Position numbers and translations under genes: made by a program. A DNA stretch of 64,000 bases, from positions 310,001-374,000 of the forward strand of contig NZ_CP043929.1 in the NCBI RefSeq assembly GCF_008632455.1, in the 5' to 3' direction. The notes beneath the pieces were generated by a model. That model saw nothing but the letters and a program-made list of their open reading frames with translations. It had not been told where the DNA came from and did no database searches. Position 1 is the stretch's first letter. The number at the start of each line of letters is the position of its first letter. This DNA is from Methylomonas rhizoryzae (GTDB lineage Bacteria; Pseudomonadota; Gammaproteobacteria; Methylococcales; Methylomonadaceae). Below are positions 44,279 to 52,677 of the stretch, piece by piece.

Positions 44279-45025
44279 TTAAAAAACGACTTTAGTCTGC
44301 CAATAGGGCGCTACTATCGATAGCCGAATAGTCGTGCCGACCACGGGAGAATGCGTTAAGACATTGAGTAGCGGTGAGCAGGCCAATAGCGGTGATTCGG
44401 GATTGGAGCCGTGCTCCGGGGGGGTGGCCGGCGGCCTTCCGGGGTGCGGAGGGCCGAGTAGGGCGATGGCCGAATCCTGTTGTTCCGCTGCAAGGATCAA
44501 AGCCGTTGCCAGCGGGCCGCTGCCGTGATGCGGAAATAAATGGGCGGGCCAGTGTTCGTCATAGTAAACCAGCAACAATTCGCCGCCGTGGCAAGCCAGT
44601 TGCGCCCATGCTTCCAGCACAGCCATCGCCAACGTGTGGTGTCCGCCGGCAATGGCCGTTGCGGGTCGGCGGTTGCCGTGGGCGATGCTCCAGTAGCCGG
44701 CGACGCTGTTTTGTACCGAGTTATGGAAATCGCTGGGCGATACCAAGCCGTCCGCTTTAGCCAATTCCGACAACAGCCGGTCGGTGGTTTGGATTTCTCC
44801 GGCTACGCTGGCGAACACGGCCGGTAAATCAGCCGGCTGGCGCAAGGCATTCGCGCAGGCTTTTGCCGCTGCGCTGAAGGCTAATCGCATGGATTGGCTG
44901 CTGCGCCGGCGCAAGACCGGTGGCATTGCATCCCGTTCCACCGCGTCGCATGCAAACGGCAAGCCGGTCCGAAACTCGTCCGCCGCCGCGCATACGGCAT
45001 ATGCCAATACGCTCATCGCTTTCAT
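44279..45025 (-). CDS. Beta-ketoacyl synthase-like chain-length factor
   Basis: 248 residues of the Ketoacyl-synt_2 (PF13723) type: RRSSQSMRLAFSAAAKACANAL, FASVAGEIQTTDRLLSELAKAD, VSPSDFHNSVQNSVAGYWSIAHG. It lacks the active-site cysteine context and the C-terminal half of a true KS, so it should act as a partner of the adjacent synthase. Its ATG overlaps the KS stop (ATGA). The last 25 residues beyond LTHSP look unrelated and may reflect downstream erosion. Confidence 0.82.
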   Translation of the reverse strand: MKAMSVLAYAVCAAADEFRTGLPFACDAVERDAMPPVLRRRSSQSMRLAFSAAAKACANALRQPADLPAVFASVAGEIQTTDRLLSELAKADGLVSPSDFHNSVQNSVAGYWSIAHGNRRPATAIAGGHHTLAMAVLEAWAQLACHGGELLLVYYDEHWPAHLFPHHGSGPLATALILAAEQQDSAIALLGPPHPGRPPATPPEHGSNPESPLLACSPLLNVLTHSPVVGTTIRLSIVAPYWQTKVVF

Positions 45026-46230
45026 AAGGCTGCCTCCAGCAATACGCTGGCGTTGTTGCCGCCGAAGCCGAACGCGTTGCTTAGGATCAGACGCGGGGCT
45101 TGATCGACCATCGGCTCGGCGCTCACCGGTAAAGCCAGACTAGGGTCGACGACACGTAAACCGCAGGTACCTGGGATAAAGCCGTGTTGTAAAGCCAGTA
45201 GGCTGACGACGGTTTCCACGGCGCCAGCGGCGCCTAAGGTATGCCCCAACAAACCTTTGACTCCGCTACACGGCGGCGGATGGTCGAAAACCTGCAGGAT
45301 GGCTTTGGCTTCGGCTGCGTCGTTCAGCTGGCTGGCGGTGGCGTGCAGATTGATGTGATCGACCTGTGCGGGTTCGCGGCCAGCCAAGTGCAAGGCCATG
45401 CGCATGGCTTGGGCGGCGCCGTAACCTTCCGGATGTGGTGCGCTCATGTGGTGCGCGTCCGAACTTTCCCCTACAGCCAGTAGCCGGGGACAAGCGAAAT
45501 TGTGCTCGCTAACCCGCTCCAAAAGTAACAAAGCGGCAGCTTCGCCGATATTGATGCCCTGCCGTTCGACGTCCATGGGGCGGCAGGGTTTTGCATCGAT
45601 CAATTGCAGACTGTTAAAGCCCCGCAAGGTCAAGCGGCACAAGCTGTCTACCCCGGCTATCAACACCGCGTCGCAAACGTCGGCGCCGATCAGGCGTTGC
45701 CCGGCGGCCAGCGCTTTGGCGCTGGACGAGCACGCGGTGGATATGGCGTAGCAAGGTCCTTGCAATTCCAATTCGCGTTGTAAAAATTCGGCGGTTGCTT
45801 GCGCGGTGTGGGTGCGCAGGAAATCGAAGCCGGCCGGCATGGCACCTGTCCGTGACCATTCAAAATAGCCGGCTTCGGTTTCCAGAATTCCCGAGGTGCT
45901 GGTACCGAGTAGCACGCCGATGCGGTCGGCGCCGTAGCGGCTGCGAGTGGTCAATAGTGCGTCGCGAAAATCCATTTGCGACAAGGCCAGCAGTGCCAGT
46001 CGGGCATTGCGGCAATCGTAGGCGGATAGCTCGGCGCGCGGTGCGGACAACGGCTTGCGGATTTCGCCGACCACGGTCGCAAACGGCAGCTCGAACAGGC
46101 TTAACGGTTTCAACAGGCTGCGATTGACCAGCAATGCCTGAGTTAAGGATTCGACGTCGTTACCGGCTGCACTGGCGCATTGGAACGCGGTTACGGCAAC
46201 CGCAGCGAGGGCGGGCTGAGGCGCCGTCAT
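45022..46230 (-). CDS. Beta-ketoacyl-ACP synthase (FabF-like, aryl-polyene type)
   Basis: 402 residues. The catalytic triad is visible: Cys in STACSSSAKAL near residue 168, His in NLHATASQLND near 300, and His in GLLGHTLGAAG near 333. DVERQGINIGEAAALLLLE and SNAFGFGGNNASVLLE are typical thiolase-fold segments. It condenses acyl chains on ACP, probably in polyene or unusual fatty-acid synthesis. It is translationally coupled both to the MMPL exporter upstream and to the chain-length factor downstream by 4-bp overlaps. Confidence 0.9.
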   Translation of the reverse strand: MTAPQPALAAVAVTAFQCASAAGNDVESLTQALLVNRSLLKPLSLFELPFATVVGEIRKPLSAPRAELSAYDCRNARLALLALSQMDFRDALLTTRSRYGADRIGVLLGTSTSGILETEAGYFEWSRTGAMPAGFDFLRTHTAQATAEFLQRELELQGPCYAISTACSSSAKALAAGQRLIGADVCDAVLIAGVDSLCRLTLRGFNSLQLIDAKPCRPMDVERQGINIGEAAALLLLERVSEHNFACPRLLAVGESSDAHHMSAPHPEGYGAAQAMRMALHLAGREPAQVDHINLHATASQLNDAAEAKAILQVFDHPPPCSGVKGLLGHTLGAAGAVETVVSLLALQHGFIPGTCGLRVVDPSLALPVSAEPMVDQAPRLILSNAFGFGGNNASVLLEAAL

Positions 46231-48518
46231 ATTTCGGCTCTACGCGGAATCAGCAATGGGCAAAGCAAAAAACCTAAGCCCACACCCAAGCAGACCGACA
46301 GCGCCAGAATAGGCAAGGTCGGAGTTTTACCCAAACCCAAGGCGGCGAATGACGCCAGGGTGGTCAGAGTAGACGCGGCGATGGCATGATAAGTGATCAG
46401 GCTGTCGCGGCTGTTCCGGTCGATAAAAAAAATACCGTAATCCACGCACAGGGAAATGGCCAGCAGCAAGCCTATGACGTGCAAAAAGCTCAAGGCTTCG
46501 CCCAAGACTGCCCAGGCGCCGAAAATGAACAAAGTGGCCGCCAAGCACGGTAATAGCGTCAATAAGCCGATGCGCACGCTATGTTGTTGCCAAGCAACGC
46601 AGAGGCCCATCGCCACTATTCCGAGTGCCAGCATCCACAATGAGCGGTCGCGGTAGCGAGCGGCCAAGGCGTCAAGTTGATCTTTTTGACTGTAGTAGCG
46701 CACACCCGGCAAGCCTTGCAATGCATTTGCGACCACGGCCGGGTCGTGATCGCCCAACCACAGGGCAAACCCGGCACCGTGCTCGGTTTGCAACGATTGG
46801 CCGGCGAGAATTTGTTGGACCGGCGACGTCAGCAGTGCAGCCGAATCCAGAAAATCATGGCCGGCCGCGCGTAGCGCCAATTTGTCGGCCGCCAAACCTT
46901 GTGCGTTTAACGCGGCGTGCCAAGTCTCGCGAAACTTTGGCGTGATGGCGGCGTTATAAGTCTCGCTGTTGCGGTGTTGCAATTGTTGGGATACCAGCCA
47001 GGGAAATAAACCTTGGTAGCCGCTCAAGCGAGCTTCCCCTTGCAGCGTTTGCAAGCGGCGTTCGGCGGCCTCGCTGCGCTGCAATGCGGTTTCCAAATCG
47101 TCGGCCTGGACCAGCACGAAGCGGCCGGGTTCTATGTGAGAGAAGTGGCTGCGCACTGCTTGATCTCGTTGTTTTAGTTCGTCCATGTTTAACGCCAGAT
47201 TTTGCATATCGTCCATCCAGCGCACTTGCGGCAACCAGGCGATGGCCACTAGGGCGGCACAGCCGAATCCGATTAGCAAGTGCCGGCGCCGGCGTCGGCA
47301 GAACCCTAACCAGCCGGCTATGCCGGGTAATTCGACCGGGTGCAAGACGACATTCGCCAACAGGGCCGGCAAGACGTAGCGGGTCAGGAGCAACGCGGCA
47401 ACGATGCTGAATAAGGCAAAGGCCGCAATTTGTTCGAAACCCGGAAAGCCGCTGGAACCCAACGCCGCATAACCGATGACAGTGGTCAAACCGCCCATCG
47501 CCAGGGCAGGCCACAGCAAGCGTGCCGCCTGATGCGGCGTTTCGCCGTGCTTGGCCGCGTGCACCATCACGTGTATGGGATAATCCACGCAAATGCCGAT
47601 CAAGCTGGCACCCAAGGCCAGGGTCAGACTATTGACTCGTTCGAACAGCACGGCAATGCCCAATGCTCCGCACAAGAAGGCCGCGGCCTGGATCAGCAAG
47701 ATCCAATGCAAAGCCGCAAAGGAGCGGAACAGTAATAAAAACACCGCAATCACCCCAGCGCCGGAGGCTGCCGACACCAAACCGACGTCGCGGCCGATTT
47801 CCCGTTGCGCGGCACTGCTGAACACCGGTACGCCGGCCATGGCCAGTCGGAACGAACTTCCGTTCTCGGCGTTCAGCGCCGAGAACGTTGTAACAATTCC
47901 GGCTTGCAGGCGAGTTTGCGCATCGGCGTCCAGGGCCGCCGCTCGGCTGTTGAGCAACAGGGCGCCGTCGGCCGTGGCCGATACGAATTGCTGTTTGATC
48001 CGTTGAAAACCTTGCAGCGACAATAACAAAGGGTCTTGTTTGGCTACCGTTTTGACGAATGCGGCTTGCGGCGACAACAAGGCTTGTTTCAGCCCGGCGG
48101 CTTTGGCCGGCAAGGCCGCCGGATCGAATATCGCCGCTGCGTCCGCTTCCGGATTCAAGCTGAAAATGCCGGCATGATGAGGAGCATACGAAGTCAGCGC
48201 ATCGACCCAGGCGCGCGGCGGTTGTTTGGCTAGCCAGACCTGTTCCACGTCTGCCAGGTCGGCCAAACGCTTCACCAACTGATTGCTGAAGGCAGCCAAG
48301 GTGGTCTGTTCCGCGTTGGCCGGCGCTTCCACTAACAGCAAATAGCGTCGAGATAGCTCGCCGGATTTAAGTAGATTGGCCAGCAAACGGGAGTCTGCAT
48401 CTTCGGTGGCGGTGAAAAACGCGTTCAAATCCGATTCCACCCGCAATTGCCAGGCGGTGAGTGCCAGTAGCAAAGGGCATAGCCATAAAAATATCCGTTT
48501 ACGCCATGGCAAAGACAC
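46227..48518 (-). CDS. MMPL-type RND exporter
   Basis: 763 residues, GTG start. There are twelve predicted helices in two halves, each preceded by a large periplasmic loop. The first transporter block contains ASLIGICVDYPIHVMVHAAKHG and the second LLLAISLCVDYGIFFIDRNSRDS, the MMPL signature repeated in both halves. In aryl-polyene clusters such a protein is thought to move the lipid across the inner membrane, with the LolA-like partner encoded just upstream. Confidence 0.88.
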   Translation of the reverse strand: MSLPWRKRIFLWLCPLLLALTAWQLRVESDLNAFFTATEDADSRLLANLLKSGELSRRYLLLVEAPANAEQTTLAAFSNQLVKRLADLADVEQVWLAKQPPRAWVDALTSYAPHHAGIFSLNPEADAAAIFDPAALPAKAAGLKQALLSPQAAFVKTVAKQDPLLLSLQGFQRIKQQFVSATADGALLLNSRAAALDADAQTRLQAGIVTTFSALNAENGSSFRLAMAGVPVFSSAAQREIGRDVGLVSAASGAGVIAVFLLLFRSFAALHWILLIQAAAFLCGALGIAVLFERVNSLTLALGASLIGICVDYPIHVMVHAAKHGETPHQAARLLWPALAMGGLTTVIGYAALGSSGFPGFEQIAAFALFSIVAALLLTRYVLPALLANVVLHPVELPGIAGWLGFCRRRRRHLLIGFGCAALVAIAWLPQVRWMDDMQNLALNMDELKQRDQAVRSHFSHIEPGRFVLVQADDLETALQRSEAAERRLQTLQGEARLSGYQGLFPWLVSQQLQHRNSETYNAAITPKFRETWHAALNAQGLAADKLALRAAGHDFLDSAALLTSPVQQILAGQSLQTEHGAGFALWLGDHDPAVVANALQGLPGVRYYSQKDQLDALAARYRDRSLWMLALGIVAMGLCVAWQQHSVRIGLLTLLPCLAATLFIFGAWAVLGEALSFLHVIGLLLAISLCVDYGIFFIDRNSRDSLITYHAIAASTLTTLASFAALGLGKTPTLPILALSVCLGVGLGFLLCPLLIPRRAEI

Positions 48519-48520
48519 CG

Positions 48521-49141
48521 CTATTCTCCGGCCGCTTCCCGTAGCAACGCGTCTATGGTCATGCCGCCGCCGGCTTCGGGTGCGGACGCGCCGATACGGT
48601 AGCGAGTGATTTCACCGTCCGCTTGACGTATGCTGATGTCGCGTTGCCGGGTGTCGCCGTTACCGGCGATTTCTATGCTGGGCAGACCGGTTTCGGCGGC
48701 AGCAGCCTTAGGGGTAAAACGTAGTTGCCAGCCGTTGCCTAGCGGGTGCAAGGCAATTTCATAGTCGGCTTGCAGCTGTTCGATGCGGCCTTGCAAAATG
48801 GCACGGAACGCGGCTATTTGTTGTGCGGCGTCGCCGGCCGCCTCGATAGAGGCGCTATGTCGCTGCTTGTTGATGGGATCCCAGTAATACAACTGCTCGC
48901 CGGCAATGGCCATGATGACCCGCTGCGGGACGGTTTGCAGTTTGACCAAATTGCCGGTGGCGTCGGTTAGCATAAAGCCTTGTGCGTGCCAGGGTTGGCT
49001 GGCCAGTTCCAATTCGCGGGTTTCCTCGTAGCGGTAATAGCCGGGTCCCGTTTGCTTCAGCAATTGCACCCAGTTTGCCGGTTCGCCGTCGGCCCAAGCG
49101 GCGAACGGCAGCCATGCACATAGCCAAATCCAATAGTTCAT
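48521..49141 (-). CDS. LolA-like outer-membrane lipoprotein carrier
   Basis: 206 residues from the ATG at 49141, which overlaps the COG4648 stop (ATGA); the longer frame to 49537 is a shadow. A signal peptide (MNYWIWLCAWLPFAAWA) precedes a LolA-like fold: ANWVQLLKQTGPGYYRYEETREL, GNLVKLQTVPQRVIMAIAGEQLYYWDP, RDISIRQADGEITRYRI. It probably ferries the cluster's lipid product through the periplasm. Confidence 0.82.
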   Translation of the reverse strand: MNYWIWLCAWLPFAAWADGEPANWVQLLKQTGPGYYRYEETRELELASQPWHAQGFMLTDATGNLVKLQTVPQRVIMAIAGEQLYYWDPINKQRHSASIEAAGDAAQQIAAFRAILQGRIEQLQADYEIALHPLGNGWQLRFTPKAAAAETGLPSIEIAGNGDTRQRDISIRQADGEITRYRIGASAPEAGGGMTIDALLREAAGE

Positions 49142-49758
49142 GTACCGCTGTTTTTGAAAGCCTTGTGGCCGTTTAAGGCAAAAAAGCGTACGGTTTCCAG
49201 CACCGGCGGGATGTACAAATCCGGAAAACGCTTGCGCCGGTACAGCCATTCGCCGACGACTAACAGCCCCATCAACAGATAAACCAGTACGCCGGTATAC
49301 ACGGCCCAGACCTGTTGGCCGGCCAACAGTGGTAGCACCGCGCACACCGGCACGTTGAGGGCAAAGAACCAGGTCCACGCCTGGGTGACTTGCCGTAAGT
49401 ATTCGGCGATGCCGGGCTCGAGTTCCGGAAACTGCAAGCGAACCAAGCGCTCGCATAGCGACGGCGGAGCCAGCAGGGTATGGCCGAACAAGCATGCCAA
49501 GCAAAGATAAATCGCTGCCGGCAGCAGCCAAATCCAATAGCTGGCCGCCGATTGGGCTGCAATGACCAGCATGGCGGACAACGCGAAGCTACCGTAACGC
49601 CAGGATGCTTTGGTGAGTCGCCAGCCGCGCCATGCCGTCAGCGCGGCGAACGTCAGCAACACCAAAGGTGCATAACCTTGCCGGGCGAAATAAGCGCTGA
49701 GAAACGGGTAAGCCAGAAACAGGCCGGCAATCGCGATGCCGCGCAATGCACCGAACAT
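49138..49758 (-). CDS. COG4648-type integral membrane protein
   Basis: 206 residues with six or more hydrophobic helices (about 5-25, 27-45, 56-95, 130-152, 156-176). The end (YRRKRFPDLYIPPVLETVRFFALNG) is conserved in the aryl-polyene-cluster membrane proteins. No catalytic motif is visible and the function is unknown. It lies 2 bp after the ACP gene. Confidence 0.78.
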   Translation of the reverse strand: MFGALRGIAIAGLFLAYPFLSAYFARQGYAPLVLLTFAALTAWRGWRLTKASWRYGSFALSAMLVIAAQSAASYWIWLLPAAIYLCLACLFGHTLLAPPSLCERLVRLQFPELEPGIAEYLRQVTQAWTWFFALNVPVCAVLPLLAGQQVWAVYTGVLVYLLMGLLVVGEWLYRRKRFPDLYIPPVLETVRFFALNGHKAFKNSGT

Positions 49759-49760
49759 GG

Positions 49761-50036
49761 CTAACGGGTGCGTTGATCGGCGACGAATTCGGCCAGAGAA
49801 CGTAAAGACGCGAATATCTGTTGGTTGCGCTGGTCGCCGGAGGTGATTTTGATGCCGTATTGACGATCCAACATCACCCCAATTTCCAAGGCATCTATCG
49901 AATCCAAACCCAAACCGTCGCCGAACAGTGCGGCATCGGCCGATAGGTCTTCCGGTACCATATCTTCCAGGCGCAAGCCTTCGATGAGCATAATTTTCAA
50001 TTGGCTGATCAAATCGTCTGACATCGCGATTGGCAT
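49761..50036 (-). CDS. Acyl carrier protein
   Basis: 91 residues (87 if it starts at the ATG at 50024). The phosphopantetheine serine is in GLGLDSIDALEIGVML near residue 46. Helices 1 to 4 of an ACP are recognisable. It heads the six-gene coupled run (ACP, COG4648, LolA, MMPL, KS, chain-length factor). Dedicated carriers of this type hold the growing acyl or polyene chain. Confidence 0.9.
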   Translation of the reverse strand: MPIAMSDDLISQLKIMLIEGLRLEDMVPEDLSADAALFGDGLGLDSIDALEIGVMLDRQYGIKITSGDQRNQQIFASLRSLAEFVADQRTR

Positions 50037-50661
50037 TCCGTTGTTAAAGCCGCGATTCTACACAAATTTTCGGTCCCGGCCAAAAAGCCTTGGCATTCCG
50101 GCGGAAAATTTCAAGCTAGTTGTCGCCGCAGTGTAAAAAAACTTATGCGGCAATTTTATACGGGTTAGCACTCTCCTGAGTTAATGGGCGTGGGTTTCGG
50201 TGTGATCCGGATTTACGTGCACGGTATGGATCCTGTTCCGGTTGCGGGTCTGTTGACTCCGGCGTCTCGGATTTTGCCGACGAGCGTTTTCATAAAGCGC
50301 TTTGCGTTGAGCTAACAGCGTTTCGTCCACTCCCGCATGGCATTGGACCGGGGTGACAAAGCCAAGAGCGCGATGCCGATGCTCATGGTTGTAACCGCTG
50401 CACTGAATCGCCTACCCATTGCCCTGCCTCTGCCAAGACCCCTCTATTTCCGGCGTCACTGCACGCTGGTTAGGTTTGGTACCGTCGGTGATATTCGGCG
50501 GAACGATGACGCCGGTGGTAGTGGTAGTTGCTGCGACGGCTAACCCGGCAAAAAGACTTGCCTTAGCACCGAGACGACGGCTGAATCAACCTGTGTAGTA
50601 CGGATGCCGACAGGCGATCCGCCAATTCCAAACCACTCCGCAATGCGTTCCACGGATTAGC
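50037..50661. other. Eroded intergenic region with transposase debris
   Basis: The only recognisable content is the IS3-type fragment at 50181-50408. A further - strand open stretch at about 50410-50560 (LGAKASLFAGLAVAATTTTT) has a hydrophobic run but no start codon. If the cluster once continued upstream of the ACP gene, this is where it was lost. Confidence 0.5.
50181..50408 (-). pseudogene. IS3-family transposase, C-terminal fragment
   Basis: A 75-codon stretch reads QCSGYNHEHRHRALGFVTP then AGVDETLLAQRKALYENARRQNP and ends at a natural stop. This is the final part of an IS3-type (rve integrase core) transposase. An in-frame stop and unrelated sequence lie upstream, so it is a fragment. 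No inverted repeat was found. Confidence 0.8.
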
Positions 50662-51198
50662 TTACCCAGCTTGATACGGGGCTCGGTATTGAGAATAGAA
50701 ACCAAGGCCTACTAGGCCGGTAAGAAAAAACCACAGAGCAGCTGGCAATGGTACAGGCGCTGTAGAAAACGTTTGAGAATAAAGATAGCCGTCTTTATAA
50801 ATATCTATCTTGATGCTGGATAAATCGATCCAGCCATCGCCGAGAACTAAAAGTTTCACAACACCTTGTAAGTCTCCCCAGTAGTCGCCGCTAATTGAGG
50901 CGGCAGTACTGCCAGGTCCTTCGGATAGCTCGGTAATCGGGTCAGAAAGGAAAGGAACGTCAAGTAACGAGTCTTCAAAAAAACTAGTGCCAATTTGAAC
51001 AAGACCATTTGCTGATCCGTCAGACCAATAAAATCTTACAGATAGAACGCTATCTGAATAAGGGGACGGGATGCCGGTATAAGCTATATCCTCAAAATGA
51101 AAGTAATAGGCTCCGTCTTGACCATTAATCGTTCCTGCGTTGGCAAAGCTTGAGATTACGAAACAAAACCAAGCTACCAGATAGTGTTTAAATTTCAT
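50662..51198 (-). CDS. Secreted VPLPA-tailed protein
   Basis: 178 residues: a signal peptide (MKFKHYLVAWFCFVISSFANA), a mainly beta body (YYFHFEDIAYTGIP, SVLSVRFYWSDGSANGLVQIG), and a VPLPAALWFFLTGLVGLGFY tail. The body matches no family I know. It is more AT-rich than its neighbours and flanked by transposase debris, so it may have been acquired. It should be processed and surface-attached like the other VPLPA proteins. Confidence 0.75.
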   Translation of the reverse strand: MKFKHYLVAWFCFVISSFANAGTINGQDGAYYFHFEDIAYTGIPSPYSDSVLSVRFYWSDGSANGLVQIGTSFFEDSLLDVPFLSDPITELSEGPGSTAASISGDYWGDLQGVVKLLVLGDGWIDLSSIKIDIYKDGYLYSQTFSTAPVPLPAALWFFLTGLVGLGFYSQYRAPYQAG

Positions 51199-51691
51199 AA
51201 TTTACCTCTAAAATGGATGCGTTTTGATGTAATGTTTTACATCGGCTTTTGATTTTTATTAGGGTTCAATTGGTTGATAAGCGCCTAGCAAAAAGTTAAC
51301 GTGTATTTTGAGCCAATCCTCGTCCAATCTCATCAATGGCGTTTTCAAGCTCGTCGGGAGTAAACCTTTTGAAGGGCAACCATTCATATTTCATTTGGCG
51401 CCACAGCAATTCAATTCGGTTCAACTCAGGACTATAAGATGGCAGGAAATGCATGCATGAATCGAACGGTTTGGCGGATTTTAAGACGCCAAAAGCGACG
51501 TGAATCAACTTACGCATCATGGCGCCATTAATGAGCTTGTTGGGTTTGCCGGTATCGGCTAATCGGCTGCGGAATGGTTTGCCCCCCAGGCTGTTTTATA
51601 AAGCATCACCATGGCAGGCATGTTAAAGCGGGGGCGAGCCGGATGGGCGTACCATGCACAGCGGCGCCCGCTACGGACGTTAAGATTAACC
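51199..51691. other. Intergenic stretch with transposase scars
   Basis: It contains the chimeric transposase fragment at 51296-51520. The remaining ~150 bp before glk and ~100 bp upstream of the VPLPA gene show no gene. Confidence 0.5.
51296..51520 (-). pseudogene. Chimeric transposase fragment (IS110-type joined to IS630-type)
   Basis: The first about 20 codons (MMRKLIHVAFGVLKSAKPFD) match the C-terminal end of IS110-type transposases; the open frame upstream (GKPNKLINGA) fits that too. It continues directly into HFLPSYSPELNRIELLWRQMKYEWLPF, the C-terminal DDE region of IS630-type transposases. The ORF thus fuses remnants of two elements, the result of one inserting into or deleting up to the other. 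It is non-functional. Confidence 0.75.
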
Positions 51692-52666
51692 TTATGCAAA
51701 GTAATGCATTGCGCCGATCAACGGAGTTTTCGGGTTCAACGCCAGCTTCACGGACATGGTGCTGAGCAGAGTTTCGAACCGGCCTTTGGCGACGAAGTTT
51801 TGCAACAAATTGCCGTTTTCGAGCGCGCCGCGTATTTTCGGCCCTATCCCGCCGCCGATGAATATCCCGCCGGTGGCCAGCGATTTCAAGGCCAGATTGC
51901 CGGCTTCGGCACCGTAAACCTCCACGAATAAATTCAACGCGGCGGTGCAAGCCGGGTCTTCGCCGGTTATGCCCAATCTGGAGATGACGGCGTTGCGGTC
52001 CATGCCTTTGATTCTGGCCGGGGGGACGGCCGGGCAGGCCGGTGCGATGCCGCTATCGACTACGAAATCGTATAAATGGCTGAACCCGGCGCCGGACAGA
52101 ATCCGTTCGTAGCTGACGTGAGTCGGAAACCGTTGCCGTAGAAATTGCAGCAGTTGCTCCTGCAGCGGCGTTTGCGGGGCGAACGAGCAATGCCCCCCTT
52201 CGGTGGCGACCGGATGGTGGCGTTCGCCGTCCCAATAAAGCATGGCTTCACCTAAGCCGGTGCCTGCGGCGATGACGGCCATATTGCCGGTATGCGATTC
52301 CGCGTTGGGATTTAATTCGACGAAATCGGCGGCCGGCAGGTGCAGCATGCCGAGCGCCATGGCTTCCAGGTCGTTGAGTAGCCTGACTTTGTCGGTTTGC
52401 AGGCGGTGTTTCAACGAGGCGCCGTCCAGGCTCCAAGTCAAATTGGTGGCGAAGCAGCGCTGGTCGACCACGGCACCGGCAAAGCCTATGCAGGCCGCAT
52501 CCACTGTTACCTCGGGCGGCAGGAACAAATCCATGATGGCCTCCAGGCTCGGATATTCGCCGCTGGCGAAGGTTTGTTCCTGTTGGATGCTCAAGCGACC
52601 GGCGCCGTCCCGATCGACTAAGGCCAAAATGGTTTTGGTTCCGCCTACGTCTCCGGCCAATATCAT
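51692..52666 (-). CDS. glk: Glucokinase
   Basis: 324 residues. It has the phosphate motif ILAGDVGGTKTILALV at the N-terminus, RLLNDLEAMALGM near residue 95 with catalytic Asp, AVIAAGTGLGEAML near 132, EGGHCSFAP, and GGIFIGGGIGPKI near 275, all typical of the bacterial Glk (ROK-independent) family. It phosphorylates glucose to glucose 6-phosphate. It lies 11 bp after the GH15-type gene, suggesting a joint role in using glucose released from a storage glucan. Confidence 0.93.
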   Translation of the reverse strand: MILAGDVGGTKTILALVDRDGAGRLSIQQEQTFASGEYPSLEAIMDLFLPPEVTVDAACIGFAGAVVDQRCFATNLTWSLDGASLKHRLQTDKVRLLNDLEAMALGMLHLPAADFVELNPNAESHTGNMAVIAAGTGLGEAMLYWDGERHHPVATEGGHCSFAPQTPLQEQLLQFLRQRFPTHVSYERILSGAGFSHLYDFVVDSGIAPACPAVPPARIKGMDRNAVISRLGITGEDPACTAALNLFVEVYGAEAGNLALKSLATGGIFIGGGIGPKIRGALENGNLLQNFVAKGRFETLLSTMSVKLALNPKTPLIGAMHYFA

Positions 52667-52677
52667 GCGTGTCCTCG

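Noticed and set aside
48521..49537. A 338-residue version of the LolA-like protein
   Set aside because: The first 132 residues overlap the COG4648 gene out of frame; the signal peptide and ATGA overlap point to the start at 49141.
50337..50543. A + strand ORF of 68 codons upstream of the ACP gene
   Set aside because: It overlaps the IS3-type fragment on the other strand, which has a real family match.
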